Source: Enterobacter sp. RHBSTW-00175 (GTDB lineage: Bacteria > Pseudomonadota > Gammaproteobacteria > Enterobacterales > Enterobacteriaceae). Taken from it: 64,000 nt of DNA. Below, piece after piece: positions 10,099 through 23,562 of this stretch; within the stretch, counting starts at the first letter, position 1, and every line of letters starts with the position of its first letter. Below the pieces are notes generated by a model. The model worked only from the letters and a program-made list of their open reading frames with translations, was not told the origin of the DNA and did not search any database. The position numbers and the translations under genes are program-made. The stretch lies in NCBI RefSeq assembly GCF_013927005.1, contig NZ_CP055930.1:1-64000 (forward strand), written 5' to 3'.

Positions 10099-11370
10099 TT
10101 AGCCCTGCAGCAGAGACAGAACCTGCTGAGGAACCTGGTTAGCTTTGGACAGCACGGAGTTACCAGCCTGCTGAACGATCTGCGCTTTAGACATATTTGA
10201 CACTTCGGTCGCATAGTCGGCGTCCTGAATACGGGACTGCGCTTCAGACAGGTTAGTGGTGGTGTTGTTCAGGTTGGTTACAGCAGAGCTCAGACGGTTC
10301 TGTACCGCACCCAGAGAAGAACGGAATTTATCAACAGAAGCGATAGCTTTGTCCAGCAGAGCCAGTGGATCTGCGGTAGAAACGCCGGTGAACTCGCCAG
10401 CGGTGTTCAGGGTCACAGGTTCAGCAGTGTTCAGAGTACCGGCCGCGCCGCCATCAGCGATAGACGCTGCACTCAGGGAGTAGTTTTTACCCTGAACTTG
10501 CGCGTAACCAGCCGCAGCACCAGCACCAGTAGCATCAGCGCCAACTTTAACTGCAACGCCAGTCAGAGTACCAGTACCACCGGTAGCATCGGTATAGGTC
10601 ACGTCAGCGGTGTTCAGTTTCACGCTGCCAGTTGCATCGTCAACAGACACAGCGTAGTTGTCAGAACCAGAAGAAACCACGTAGGTAGACGTCGCGGCAC
10701 CAGCAGAAGTCTGCACGTTGTGCAGGCTCAGGCTGCTTGCATTCACACCCAGAGAAGTTGCAACTGCGCTCAGGTCAACATCTTTCAGAGAGCCGCTTGC
10801 GCCAACCTGAGTGATAGAATCGCTCAGTTTCAGTGCATTGTTAGAAACAGAGAAGCCGCCCAGGCCCAGAGTAGAAGAGTCGATTTTCTGCAGGTCGATG
10901 TTGATGGTCTGACCATCGTTCGCGCCAACCTGAATCGCCATAGAACCGTTTTTAGCCAGTACGTTCACGCCGTTGAACTGAGTCTGACCAGATACGCGGT
11001 CGATTTCAGACAGACGGGATTTGATTTCGTCCTGGATTGAAGACAGGTCAGAATCGGAGTTAGTACCGGTAGTTGCCTGAACAGTCAGTTCACGAACACG
11101 CTGTAAGTTGTTGTTGATTTCAGACAGTGCGCCTTCAGTGGTCTGTGCCAGAGAGATACCGTCGTTTGCGTTACGCGCAGCCTGAGTCAGACCTTTGATG
11201 TTAGAAGTGAAGCGGTTAGCAATCGCCTGGCCCGCAGCGTCATCTTTAGCGCTGTTGATGCGCAGACCGGAAGACAGACGCTCGATAGAAGAAGACAGAG
11301 CAGACTGGTTCTTGTTGATGTTGTTCTGAGTGATCAGCGAGAGGCTGTTGGTATTAATGACTTGTGCCAT
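10099..11370 (-). CDS. fliC: Flagellin (filament protein)
   Basis: FliC is the filament subunit exported by the flagellar type III system. The 423-residue product has a conserved N-terminal D0/D1 coiled coil (MAQVINTNSLSLITQNNINK; the D1 stretch LQRVRELTVQA includes the TLR5-recognised region) and the conserved C-terminal helix ending VLSLLQG. The middle (about residues 170-340) is the variable surface antigen and is shorter than in E. coli K-12 (498 residues). It has its own sigma-28 promoter and terminator and is monocistronic. Only one flagellin gene is visible in the window. Confidence 0.97.
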   Translation of the reverse strand: MAQVINTNSLSLITQNNINKNQSALSSSIERLSSGLRINSAKDDAAGQAIANRFTSNIKGLTQAARNANDGISLAQTTEGALSEINNNLQRVRELTVQATTGTNSDSDLSSIQDEIKSRLSEIDRVSGQTQFNGVNVLAKNGSMAIQVGANDGQTINIDLQKIDSSTLGLGGFSVSNNALKLSDSITQVGASGSLKDVDLSAVATSLGVNASSLSLHNVQTSAGAATSTYVVSSGSDNYAVSVDDATGSVKLNTADVTYTDATGGTGTLTGVAVKVGADATGAGAAAGYAQVQGKNYSLSAASIADGGAAGTLNTAEPVTLNTAGEFTGVSTADPLALLDKAIASVDKFRSSLGAVQNRLSSAVTNLNNTTTNLSEAQSRIQDADYATEVSNMSKAQIVQQAGNSVLSKANQVPQQVLSLLQG

Positions 11371-11450
11371 GATTTCGTTTCCTGTTGTTCATCAAATCTG
11401 TTTGGTTAGATTTGGGTTTCCACCCTTCGGCTTCATCGCCGTCAAAGGTG

Positions 11451-11477
11451 TTATCGTCTGGTCCAAAACAACCTTTA
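11451..11477 (-). promoter_or_regulatory. Sigma-28 (FliA) promoter of fliC
   Basis: On the minus strand the sequence reads TAAAGGTT (11477-11470), 11 bases, then GACGATAA (11458-11451). This is a near-consensus FliA promoter (TAAAGTTT-N11-GCCGATAA) and matches the E. coli fliC promoter closely. It lies about 80 bp upstream of the fliC ATG. Confidence 0.93.
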
Positions 11478-11570
11478 GATTTTTTTTCAGGATCTCGTTA
11501 TTTTTTTTAGCCACAGAAATACTCTTCTCTATTAGCGTTATTCCCGCCATTAAAAAAAAAGAATTAACCG

Positions 11571-11597
11571 TAAACTTTCCCCTGATGAGGCCGATAA
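11571..11597 (+). promoter_or_regulatory. Sigma-28 (FliA) promoter of fliDST
   Basis: TAAACTTT at 11571-11578, an 11-base spacer and a perfect GCCGATAA at 11590-11597 form a strong FliA promoter reading into fliD, whose ATG is at 11640. Confidence 0.93.
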
Positions 11598-11639
11598 CCC
11601 CAGTATTCGTTCTACGTGTCGATACATTAAGGAATAAAT

Positions 11640-13058
11640 ATGGCAAGTATTTCAACGCTGGGTGTGGGCTCGGGTCTGCAATTAAGCGATATTCTGGACA
11701 GCCTGACAGCCGCAGAAAAAACGCAGCTGACCCCGATTTCAAATCAGCAGTCGTCTTATACAGCCAAGCTGAGCGCTTACGGCACCTTAAGTAGCGCTGT
11801 GTCAGCATTCCAGACGGCAAACACCGCGCTGAATAAAGCCGACCTGTTTACTGCAACCAGCACGTCGAGCAGCTCCACTGCGTTTAGCGCCACCACAACC
11901 GGTAGCGCTATTGCGGGTAAATACACCATTAGCGTGTCACAGCTGGCGCAAGCCCAGACGCTGACAACCAAAAGCACGCAGACCGATACCAAAACGGCTA
12001 TCGCCTCGGCCGACAGCAAAATCACCTTTACCGCGGGCAACGGAAAAGACCCGGTGAGTGTGGATATCAGCGCTGCGAACTCGTCGCTGTCGGGCATTCG
12101 TGATGCCATCAACAAGGCGGATGCCGGCGTAACAGCCAGTATTATCAACGTCGGCAATGGTCAGTATCGTCTGTCTATCACCTCTACCGAAACCGGTTCT
12201 GATAATGCGGTAAGCGTCAGCGTAAGCGGTGACAGCGCCCTGCAATCCTTTATGGGTTACAACGGCACCAGCACTGATGCCAGCAACGGCATGACCGAAA
12301 GTGTGACTGCACAAAACGCAAAATTGAAAGTGAACAACGTTGATATCGAAAACAGCAGCAACACCATCAGTGATGCGCTGGAAGATATCACCCTGAACCT
12401 GAATGACGTCACCTCCGGCAACCAGACGCTGACTATCTCAAAAGATACGTCTAAAGCGGAAAGTGCACTGAAAGCCTGGGTAGATGCCTATAACACCCTT
12501 CAGGACAGCTTTGCGTCGTTAACCAAATATACTGCCGTTGATGCGGGCACCAGCTCACAGGATTCCAGCAACGGCGCACTGCTTGGCGACAGCACGCTGC
12601 GTACTATCCAGACTCAGCTGAAAAGCCTGCTCACAAACTCTGCGGGCGGAACGTCATATAAATCTTTAACCCAGCTTGGCATTACCAGTGATCCATCGAC
12701 AGGTAAATTGTCGCTGGATAGCACCAAACTGGAAACTGCCCTGACAAACAACCCATCGGCCGTGAAAGATCTGGTTGTGGGTGACGGTAAAACGACCGGC
12801 ATCACCACCACCATGGCGACCAAACTGACTGACTGGCTTTCAACGAAAGGCATCATTCAGGCTGCAAAAGATGGCGTCAGTAAAACGCTGAACAATTTGA
12901 CCGACCAGTACAACGCTGTAAGCACGCGTATTGATGCCACCGTGGCACAGTACAAGGCCCAGTTTACCCAGCTGGACGTACTGATGACGTCACTGAATAA
13001 CACCAGCAGCTACCTGACTCAGCAGTTCGATACTTCATCGTCCAGTAGCAAAAGCTAA
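11640..13058 (+). CDS. fliD: Flagellar filament cap protein
   Basis: FliD (HAP2) forms the cap at the filament tip that guides flagellin folding. The 472-residue product begins with the conserved MASISTLGVGSGLQLSDILD and has N- and C-terminal coiled-coil regions (C-terminal KTLNNLTDQYNAVSTRIDATV) around variable D2/D3 domains, all rich in Ser, Thr, Ala and Asn. Length and ends match the family. It is the first gene of fliDST, driven by the promoter at 11571-11597. Confidence 0.97.
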   Translation: MASISTLGVGSGLQLSDILDSLTAAEKTQLTPISNQQSSYTAKLSAYGTLSSAVSAFQTANTALNKADLFTATSTSSSSTAFSATTTGSAIAGKYTISVSQLAQAQTLTTKSTQTDTKTAIASADSKITFTAGNGKDPVSVDISAANSSLSGIRDAINKADAGVTASIINVGNGQYRLSITSTETGSDNAVSVSVSGDSALQSFMGYNGTSTDASNGMTESVTAQNAKLKVNNVDIENSSNTISDALEDITLNLNDVTSGNQTLTISKDTSKAESALKAWVDAYNTLQDSFASLTKYTAVDAGTSSQDSSNGALLGDSTLRTIQTQLKSLLTNSAGGTSYKSLTQLGITSDPSTGKLSLDSTKLETALTNNPSAVKDLVVGDGKTTGITTTMATKLTDWLSTKGIIQAAKDGVSKTLNNLTDQYNAVSTRIDATVAQYKAQFTQLDVLMTSLNNTSSYLTQQFDTSSSSSKS

Positions 13059-13078
13059 TCACACCCGAGGGGGATAAC

Positions 13079-13489
13079 ATGTACGGCGCAAAAGGCACGC
13101 AAGCCTACGCAAAAATAGAGGTTGAAAGCGCGGTGATGAGCGCCAGCCAGCATCAGCTGGTTATCATGCTATTTGATGGAGCCCTCAGCGCGCTGGTACG
13201 CGCGCGTCTGTTCTTGCAGGACGGCAATATCCCGGCTAAAGGACTGGCGCTTTCGAAAGCCATCAACATTATCGAGAATGGGCTGAAGGTTGGCCTGGTC
13301 GAAAATAATGGTGATGAGCTGACACAAAACCTGATCGCACTTTATGCCTATATGGTAAGACGCCTACTGCACGCCAACGTGAATAACGACGCCAGTGCCA
13401 TCGAAGAGGTGGAAAACTTGCTGCGCAATATCGCTGACGGGTGGAAGGAAGTTGCCGGTTCGCCACAACTGATTCAGGACGCCGTCTAA
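13079..13489 (+). CDS. fliS: Flagellin-specific export chaperone FliS
   Basis: FliS binds newly made flagellin in the cytoplasm, prevents polymerisation and hands it to the export gate. The 136-residue helical protein has the family motif [22 protein letters not shown]... LFDGAL. It is 20 bp downstream of fliD after a GAGGGGGA ribosome binding site, and its TAA overlaps the fliT ATG (TAATG), so the two are coupled. Confidence 0.96.
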   Translation: MYGAKGTQAYAKIEVESAVMSASQHQLVIMLFDGALSALVRARLFLQDGNIPAKGLALSKAINIIENGLKVGLVENNGDELTQNLIALYAYMVRRLLHANVNNDASAIEEVENLLRNIADGWKEVAGSPQLIQDAV

Positions 13490-13860
13490 TGAGTAATGCA
13501 CCGCAACTCTACACCCTTTATCAGCAGCTCCTGGATCAAAGTCAGATGATGCTGCGCCTTGCTCGTCAGGGCTTATGGGATGAACTGATCGCCTGTGAAA
13601 CCGATTATGTTAATGCGGTGCACTCGCTGGCTCAACTCACAGAAGAAATTCAGCCCTCTTCACAAGTGCAGGAACAACTTCGACCTACCCTGCGGGTGAT
13701 CCTGGACAACGAAAGCCAGGTCAAAATGCTGCTGCAAAACAGAATGGATGAACTGGCAAAGCTGGTTGGTCAAAATTCTATGCAAAAGTCAGTTCTTTCT
13801 ACCTACAGCAACCAGGGCGGCCATGTTCTGGTTCCGCAAAGCAATTTCGATTTAAATTAG
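13489..13860 (+). CDS. fliT: FliD export chaperone and FlhDC inhibitor FliT
   Basis: FliT is the chaperone for FliD and, in Salmonella, an anti-FlhDC factor. I use the ATG at 13489 ([19 protein letters not shown]), which overlaps the fliS stop and gives 123 residues, the family length; an in-frame start 16 codons upstream would run back into fliS. The product is helical, as expected for this class of chaperone. It is the last gene of fliDST. Confidence 0.95.
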   Translation: MSNAPQLYTLYQQLLDQSQMMLRLARQGLWDELIACETDYVNAVHSLAQLTEEIQPSSQVQEQLRPTLRVILDNESQVKMLLQNRMDELAKLVGQNSMQKSVLSTYSNQGGHVLVPQSNFDLN

Positions 13861-13957
13861 CCATCAGTTGGCGAACGAGCGTTTCTCGCTTCGTTCGCCA
13901 AGCATTTCTGCGCGACCTATCCCATACTTGAGTTTCGCGACCTCATGGAGATGGTAC

Positions 13958-15445
13958 ATGCGCAATCCAACCTTACTGCAATGCTTTCACTGGTATTACC
14001 CCGCTGGCGGTGAATTGTGGCAAGAAGTGACAGCTTTAGCCCCTAATCTTAACGAAATCGGCATCAATATGGTCTGGCTTCCCCCGGCTTATAAAGGGGC
14101 ATCGGGCGGATTTTCTGTTGGATATGATTCTTATGATCTCTTTGACCTCGGTGAATTTGATCAAAAAGGATCTGTTCCCACCAAATATGGCGACAAAGCA
14201 CAGTTGCTGGAAGCTATCGCCGCGTTAAAAAGTAACGATATCGCCGTGCTGCTGGACGTGGTGGTGAATCATAAAATGGGGGCAGATGAGAAAGAGCTTA
14301 TTCACGTTCAGTGTGTAAACGAACAGGACCGCACGCAAATTGACGATGAAATCATTAACTGCGAAGCCTGGACCCGTTACACCTTCCCTGCCCGCGCGGG
14401 TGAATATTCGCAATTTATCTGGGATTTTAAATGTTTCAGTGGCGTTGACCACATTGAAAATCCCGATCTTGACGGCATCTTTAAAATCGTTAATGACTAC
14501 AGCGGTGAAGGCTGGAATGACCAGGTTGATGATGAACTGGGTAATTTTGATTACCTGATGGGCGAGAATATCGACTTTCGTAATCATGCCGTAACCGAAG
14601 AGATAAAATACTGGGCACGCTGGGTCATGGAGCAAACCCAGTGCGATGGTTTTCGTCTGGACGCGGTAAAACATATTCCGGCCTGGTTTTACAAAGAGTG
14701 GATTGAGCACGTCCAGGAGGTAGCCACGCACTCCCTGTTTATTGTGGCGGAATACTGGTCTCATGAAGTGGATAAATTGCAGAATTACATCAACCAGGTT
14801 GACGGCAAAACCATGCTGTTTGATGCGCCTTTGCAAATGAAATTTCACGAGGCCTCACGCCAGGGGCGTGATTATGATATGAGCCAGATTTTTACCGACA
14901 CGCTGGTTGAGAGTGACCCTTTCCATGCCGTTACTCTGGTTGCAAACCACGACACTCAGCCCTTGCAGGCCCTGGAAGCACCGGTTGAATCCTGGTTTAA
15001 ACCGCTGGCCTACGCCCTGATATTACTGCGTGAAAACGGCGTACCGAGCGTGTTCTACCCGGATTTATTCGGCGCAAGCTATGACGATGTGGGCGGTGAT
15101 GGCGAGACTTATCATATTGATATGCCGGTTATCGAACAACTGCACGAGCTTATTCTGGCGCGCCAGCGCTTTGCCCACGGTATTCAGACGCTGTTCTTTG
15201 ATCATCCAAACTGTATTGCGTTTAGCCGTAGCGGGACGGAAGACTATCCTGGCTGTGTGGTGGTGTTGTCTAACGGTGATGATGGGGAGAAAACCCTGTG
15301 TCTGGGCGAGAACTACGGGAATAAAACCTGGCGTGATTTTTTGGGCAATCGCGAAGAAACCGTCACAACGGCAGCAGACGGTGAAGGGATTTTCACCTGC
15401 AACGGCGGAAGCGTTAGCGTGTGGGTGATGGAGGATGTTCTGTAA
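13958..15445 (+). CDS. amyA: Cytoplasmic alpha-amylase
   Basis: AmyA is a GH13 endo-alpha-1,4-glucanase that acts inside the cell on maltodextrins and glycogen fragments. The 495-residue product has no signal peptide and shows the GH13 motifs: LLDVVVNHK (region I), [10 protein letters not shown] with the nucleophile Asp (II), IVAEYW with the acid Glu (III) and LVANHDTQP (IV). The start [12 protein letters not shown] at 13958 is preceded by ATGGAGATGGTAC and matches the E. coli start; an earlier in-frame ATG at 13868 has no family support. It follows fliT, as in E. coli. Confidence 0.96.
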   Translation: MRNPTLLQCFHWYYPAGGELWQEVTALAPNLNEIGINMVWLPPAYKGASGGFSVGYDSYDLFDLGEFDQKGSVPTKYGDKAQLLEAIAALKSNDIAVLLDVVVNHKMGADEKELIHVQCVNEQDRTQIDDEIINCEAWTRYTFPARAGEYSQFIWDFKCFSGVDHIENPDLDGIFKIVNDYSGEGWNDQVDDELGNFDYLMGENIDFRNHAVTEEIKYWARWVMEQTQCDGFRLDAVKHIPAWFYKEWIEHVQEVATHSLFIVAEYWSHEVDKLQNYINQVDGKTMLFDAPLQMKFHEASRQGRDYDMSQIFTDTLVESDPFHAVTLVANHDTQPLQALEAPVESWFKPLAYALILLRENGVPSVFYPDLFGASYDDVGGDGETYHIDMPVIEQLHELILARQRFAHGIQTLFFDHPNCIAFSRSGTEDYPGCVVVLSNGDDGEKTLCLGENYGNKTWRDFLGNREETVTTAADGEGIFTCNGGSVSVWVMEDVL

Positions 15446-15463
15446 AAATCAGCGGTGATTTAT

Positions 15464-15495
15464 AGGCCGGGTAAGGCAGAGCCGATACCCGGCAA
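15464..15495. repeat. REP-like palindrome between amyA and yedD
   Basis: The arms GCCGGGTA (15466-15473) and TACCCGGC (15486-15493) form an imperfect palindrome of the enterobacterial REP type. It lies between the convergent amyA and yedD, a common REP position, and may act on mRNA 3' ends. Confidence 0.75.
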
Positions 15496-15501
15496 CAACG
15501 C

Positions 15502-15918
15502 TTAAGGCAGCTTACTCTCCAGCGGATTTTTGCTCAGGTAATCTGCGCATTCCACGGTAGGACGGTCAACCTTTTGCAGTTCCAGGCCATCGTACTCCAG
15601 CGTTGAACCATCACGTTCAAGCGGATAGATATCCAGTTTACTGGTCACGTTATAATAGCTGTCTGAACGCAACATGATTTTCCCCGGCACAGCCAAAACG
15701 CGCTGCCACTGACGGCAATCCAGCGTATCGCCCTCTTCCGTTACCACCAGCGTGGCAATCGCCTTCGGGCTCACCATTTTGCTTTGCGGCCCTTTCGACT
15801 GCCAGTACCCCGCCAGATGCTTTGGAACCGGATGCTTGATGACATCCTGATAGTTATCCACCTGAACACACCCGGTCAATGCCAGCAGCGCGCCAGCAAT
15901 TGCTATTTTTTTCATCAT
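15502..15918 (-). CDS. yedD: YedD family lipoprotein
   Basis: This is a 138-residue lipoprotein of unknown function. It has a short basic start, a hydrophobic core and the lipobox LTGC with the lipidated cysteine at residue 17. Asp is not at +2 (the next residues are VQ), so an outer-membrane location is expected. It is recognised as YedD by sequence and by its place convergent to amyA. In E. coli yedE and yedF come next; here they are absent and an AT-rich segment follows. Confidence 0.92.
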   Translation of the reverse strand: MMKKIAIAGALLALTGCVQVDNYQDVIKHPVPKHLAGYWQSKGPQSKMVSPKAIATLVVTEEGDTLDCRQWQRVLAVPGKIMLRSDSYYNVTSKLDIYPLERDGSTLEYDGLELQKVDRPTVECADYLSKNPLESKLP

Positions 15919-16697
15919 CTTTCCTGTGTGCGAAGAAAAAAAGATTGTGGCATTAAAGCGTTGAGGGTGCCAGTGGAAGATAATTTCCTGCCATGCTCAA
16001 GATTGTTTTTTCGACGAAACCAACAGAGCACTGTATAGAATTACAGTTCACTTAATAATTATATGTTGCCATTACTGCCAGTGATCTGGCCTTTACCGTT
16101 TGAACCGCGATCTCTTGCTAACTTCATCTTTGTATTGCTAGATAAATTTACGCCAGATGTATTGATACATGAGTCGTTCAAAAAAACAACCAATACATCT
16201 ATCTTATTGAAGCATTGATCATGAACACCTGAGATATGACGCTGTAGATACACAGAGTCATTGCAATTGATTGTCGACCACATGATTTTCTGATGTTAAA
16301 CTATATTCATGACAGAGTTAATTAATTTCTATAGGCTTAAATTACAATCGCCATAGTTATAAAAAATTGCAACAATCGAAAAATAAAGAATTACCCTCCC
16401 TGGGTTTTATGAAATAGTTACTTATCCCTTTGTGTTATATCCAAAGTGGCCATGTTTAATGACTAATCACCGCATCTATTCTGTGAACACGAATTTCTTC
16501 GCACATACTAATTTTCCTCTACAATTTTCCGCATAGCTCGATGTAACCATGACAATACAAAAAAGCAGAGTCAAAAGGTTAAGGTAGATTTGTTGTAGAA
16601 ATAAATATTATTAATCGACTGATAGATATGGCATTGTGATGTGATGCCCTGCACTGATAGAATGGGTATTACTGAAGGATAATTCTATGGCCACCCC
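15919..16697. other. AT-rich gap upstream of yedD with no supported gene
   Basis: About 780 bp of clearly AT-rich sequence. Only short unsupported open frames occur, the longest about 74 codons on the minus strand, with no recognisable domain. The base composition differs from the flanking amyA and fli genes and suggests acquired DNA or the remains of replaced genes. Confidence 0.5.
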
Positions 16698-16871
16698 ATG
16701 AAAACAGACAAAGACAGTATCATTCAAAAGCTTACGAATGAACAGCGCACAACAGTGAAGGAAGTGTCGTGGCTGGTGTCAATACTCCCTCGGATCCCTT
16801 TCATCATCATGACTATCACGCTTCATAGTCCGACAGAGGCATATGATTACGTTCTGGACAATCTTTCCTGA
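16698..16871 (+). CDS. Hypothetical small protein (57 residues)
   Basis: An open frame from ATG 16698 to TGA 16871 encodes MKTDKDSIIQKLTNEQRTTV and then a hydrophobic stretch around VSILPRIPFIIMTITL. I do not recognise it. The upstream sequence is ATGGCCACCCC, without a clear ribosome binding site. It is in the AT-rich insert just before the EpsG-like gene and on the same strand. It could be a small membrane-associated protein or a chance frame. Confidence 0.3.
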   Translation: MKTDKDSIIQKLTNEQRTTVKEVSWLVSILPRIPFIIMTITLHSPTEAYDYVLDNLS

Positions 16872-16921
16872 TGTGGAGACAGGGCACATATGCGAAATTA
16901 TCTATACTGGAAATGTAACGC

Positions 16922-18037
16922 ATGGCTTTTCTGATTTTTCCTGTTGCTTTGCTCATTCTTGCGATCGTTGAGCAAAGAGGACTTTTTAAAGTATCGGTTC
17001 TCGTTACCGGGATCTACTTTGGGTGTACCTGGGGCTATGGTTACGATTGGATCAACTATCGTGATACATACGATATGCTCCATAATCCGACCTACGGATA
17101 CTTCTTTGCAGAACCTGGACTCTATTGGTTGATGCTTGCCGGAAGTTATCTGGGGCTGTCTTATGGTATGTTCTCATTCTTTGTGACGATGTTCATCTAC
17201 TATGCAGTGTATAAATTCTGTGATCGACTTAATAACCCATCTGCTGCGTTCTTTACTGTCTTTGCATTTCTTGGATATTTTGTTTTCACCGAGTGGGTAC
17301 GACAAGGTCTTGCAATTTCCATAATAATGTTAAGCATTAAACATCATGAAAAAGACCATTATGTACGGTTTGTTCTTAGTGTTGCACTTGCTTGTCTTTT
17401 CCATGCATCAGCTGTAGTTGCTCTTTCTTATCTGCTTATTTCTTCAAAAAGCCGGCTGCGCATGAAGATGTTCCTTATCATCGCATCTGCCGTCATGTTC
17501 TCTGCAATGCTGATTATCTACAATCCATCAGTGACTGCGAACTTACCCTTCATCGGAGCAAAGGTTACTGCGTATAGTAGTCTCCTCCTTGAGAATAATG
17601 ATGGGTTCTGGAAGTACATCCTCTCTTCTAAAGTGGTTTTTGCATACCTGATCATTCTGGTTATGCTATATAGCCAAGCCAGAAAATATCATTCTTTGTT
17701 TTCTGCGATTAGTGCGATGTACTTCATGCTTCTCACCCGCTTTGTCAGTGTACTTATCCGGGTTGGGTATATTCTGGTCCCAGTCTTTGTCGTATCAATG
17801 GATGAGTATCTAACCGCTAAAGGGAGGGGGTTTCATACAAGATTTCCGAAGCTTGTTTATCTGGCGCTTATTTTTGGAGTGTCAACAATCCCAGTATGGA
17901 ATGCCGTTTTTTGGGAAGCAGCCAGAAGCAATTTAAATATTGTATCTGACAAATCTGAAATAGAGAGCGAGATCGCTAATAAATGCAACATTATCAATAA
18001 GTATTATGATTACAATGTTATTGAACGTTGCCGATAA
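16922..18037 (+). CDS. EpsG/Wzy-like polysaccharide polymerase family membrane protein
   Basis: The 371-residue protein has around ten hydrophobic segments. Near the N-terminus it has the pattern YGYDWINYRDTYD (about residues 39-51), which is typical of EpsG family proteins implicated in exopolysaccharide or O-antigen polymerisation. The central region has FTEWVRQGLAISIIMLSI, another EpsG-type stretch (the Q/R-G-A/L-x-S segment). No glycosyltransferase or flippase gene is adjacent, so it is an orphan. It lies in an AT-rich insert between yedD and fliE and ends at its own terminator. Function is by family only. Confidence 0.7.
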   Translation: MAFLIFPVALLILAIVEQRGLFKVSVLVTGIYFGCTWGYGYDWINYRDTYDMLHNPTYGYFFAEPGLYWLMLAGSYLGLSYGMFSFFVTMFIYYAVYKFCDRLNNPSAAFFTVFAFLGYFVFTEWVRQGLAISIIMLSIKHHEKDHYVRFVLSVALACLFHASAVVALSYLLISSKSRLRMKMFLIIASAVMFSAMLIIYNPSVTANLPFIGAKVTAYSSLLLENNDGFWKYILSSKVVFAYLIILVMLYSQARKYHSLFSAISAMYFMLLTRFVSVLIRVGYILVPVFVVSMDEYLTAKGRGFHTRFPKLVYLALIFGVSTIPVWNAVFWEAARSNLNIVSDKSEIESEIANKCNIINKYYDYNVIERCR

Positions 18038-18042
18038 AATAT

Positions 18043-18069
18043 AAAAACGGGTTTAAAACCCCGTTTTTA
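18043..18069 (+). terminator. Terminator of the EpsG-like gene
   Basis: The stem AAAAACGGG / CCCGTTTTT with a short A/T-rich loop starts 5 bp past the stop codon. Flanking A and T runs would let it work in both directions. Confidence 0.85.
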
Positions 18070-18257
18070 TTGAATTTCATTAATGATGAAAGCAACAACA
18101 TTCAAATATCATCTCTCCTGTTCATGACACCAAAACAGAAAAATCAGAATATCGTCAACATCCTTAATGACTGTTTTACTGAAAACGAGGTGCCACTTTT
18201 GCTCCACACCATGCGACGGGATGGTGCTTAACAATCCATATAACCAGCTCAAATAAC

Positions 18258-18572
18258 CTAAACCTGCATTCCCATCACTTCCTGGTACGCAGAAACCATC
18301 TTATTCCTTACCTGGATCCCCATCTGCAACGACACAGACGCTTTTTGCAAATCGGTCATCACATCGTTAAGCGCCACGCCTGGTTCACCAAGACTGAACT
18401 TCTCCGCCTGTGTACGCGCAGCGGTCTGGGTATCGCTGATACGGTCAAGAGCGGCGTGCAGTTGTCCCGCAAAGCTGATGGTCGGCTGTTCTTCTGCCAC
18501 GTTCTGATTACGGGCCGTCATCGCCGTTGCCTGCAACTGACTGATCACCCCTTCAATGCCCTGTATAGCCAT
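18258..18572 (-). CDS. fliE: Flagellar hook-basal body protein FliE
   Basis: FliE links the MS ring to the proximal rod and is among the first exported proteins. The 104-residue product has the family length and the conserved C-terminal half ([20 protein letters not shown], then [19 protein letters not shown]). A GGGGAGAG ribosome binding site precedes the ATG. It is a single gene divergent from fliF across 228 bp. Confidence 0.96.
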   Translation of the reverse strand: MAIQGIEGVISQLQATAMTARNQNVAEEQPTISFAGQLHAALDRISDTQTAARTQAEKFSLGEPGVALNDVMTDLQKASVSLQMGIQVRNKMVSAYQEVMGMQV

Positions 18573-18800
18573 GACTCTCCCCTGGATGGTTTTTTACGCG
18601 GACAAGACTAACAGCTTGTCAATAAGATAAAGGCGGTAAATAGCGTGAAAAAACCAGGTTATTTGACGCATAGAAAATCCCGAATCATCAAATAATGGCA
18701 GGGCCATCAGTATGGAACTTTTGTCGTGTTTGCCGACCCGGGAGTCAGTTTTGTTTCTCTACACGAATAACGTAACCCACCAGGATTTAAGAGGTGTGCA
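18573..18800. promoter_or_regulatory. fliE / fliF divergent promoter region
   Basis: These 228 bp separate fliE and the fliFGHIJK operon. In E. coli and Salmonella the matching region holds FlhDC-dependent class 2 promoters. I see no strong FliA consensus here. I did not locate the FlhDC boxes with confidence. Confidence 0.55.
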
Positions 18801-22170
<3,370 letters not shown>

Positions 22171-22171
<1 letters not shown>

Positions 22172-23541
22172 TGACCGCACGGCTCACTCGCTGGCTTACC
22201 ACCCTTGATAACTTTGAAACGAAGATGGCGCAACTGCCATCTGTTCGTCGTTATGGACGTCTGACCCGCGCGACAGGCCTGGTGCTGGAAGCCACGGGCT
22301 TGCAGCTTCCGCTGGGCGCCACTTGCGTTATCGAACGTCAGGACAGGAACGAAACACGCGAAGTGGAAAGTGAAGTCGTTGGTTTTAACGGCCAGCGTCT
22401 GTTCCTGATGCCGCTTGAAGAGGTCGAAGGCATTCTGCCCGGCGCGCGCGTCTATGCAAAAAACAACTCAGGCGATGGCCTGCAAAGTGGTAAACAATTG
22501 CCGCTTGGCCCGGCGCTGTTAGGCCGTGTGCTGGACGGGAGCGGCAAGCCGCTCGACGGCCTCCCCTCTCCTGACACCACCGAAACCGGGGCGCTGATTA
22601 CTCAGCCATTTAACCCGTTGCAACGTACCCCTATCGAGCATGTGCTTGATACCGGTGTGCGCCCGATTAACGCCTTGCTCACCGTTGGGCGCGGGCAACG
22701 TATGGGCCTGTTCGCCGGTTCCGGCGTGGGTAAATCGGTACTGCTCGGCATGATGGCACGCTATACCCAGGCCGATGTCATCGTCGTGGGGCTTATCGGT
22801 GAACGTGGTCGTGAAGTAAAAGACTTTATTGAAAATATTTTGGGTGCAGAAGGCCGCGCACGCTCGGTAGTGATCGCCGCCCCGGCGGATGTTTCGCCCC
22901 TGCTGCGTATGCAGGGTGCAGCCTATGCCACCCGTATTGCCGAGGATTTCCGTGACCGCGGGCAGCACGTGCTGCTGATCATGGACTCCCTGACCCGTTA
23001 TGCGATGGCGCAGCGTGAAATTGCGCTGGCTATCGGCGAACCGCCAGCCACCAAAGGCTATCCACCTTCAGTGTTTGCCAAGCTGCCAGCACTGGTTGAA
23101 CGTGCCGGTAACGGCATCACCGGTGGCGGTTCGATTACCGCGTTTTACACGGTTCTGACCGAAGGCGATGACCAGCAAGACCCAATTGCCGACTCCGCGC
23201 GTGCAATCCTTGACGGCCACATAGTGTTATCGCGTCGTCTGGCCGAAGCCGGGCACTATCCGGCTATCGATATTGAAGCATCGATTAGCCGTGCGATGAC
23301 GGCACTGATTACAGAGAAGCATTACGCCCGCGTGCGTAACTTCAAACAACTGCTTTCCAGCTTCCAGCGTAACCGTGATCTGGTGAGCGTAGGGGCGTAT
23401 GCCAAAGGCAGCGACCCGATGCTCGACAAAGCGATTGCTCTGTGGCCGCATCTGGAGGCATTCCTGCAACAAGGTATTTTTGAACGCGCCGACTGGGACG
23501 ATTCGATTCAGGCTCTGGAGCTGATTTTCCCGCAGGTGTAA
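22171..23541 (+). CDS. fliI: Flagellum-specific ATP synthase FliI
   Basis: FliI is the hexameric export ATPase, a relative of the F1 beta subunit. The 456-residue product has Walker A ([10 protein letters not shown]), Walker B ([13 protein letters not shown]), and the family length. The start at 22171 ([16 protein letters not shown]) overlaps the fliH stop by one base and matches the E. coli N-terminus; a longer in-frame start at 22141 is not supported. Confidence 0.96.
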
Positions 23542-23562
23542 TACAGGTGGAGGGCGAAGGTC

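Noticed and set aside
10498..11040. 180-codon plus-strand frame opposite fliC
   Set aside because: Antisense shadow of the repetitive Ser/Thr/Ala codons of flagellin; no ribosome binding site or family likeness.
18028..18231. 67-codon frame after the EpsG-like gene
   Set aside because: It starts inside the EpsG-like gene and runs through its terminator; no recognisable domain. A shorter frame from 18124 is possible but unsupported.
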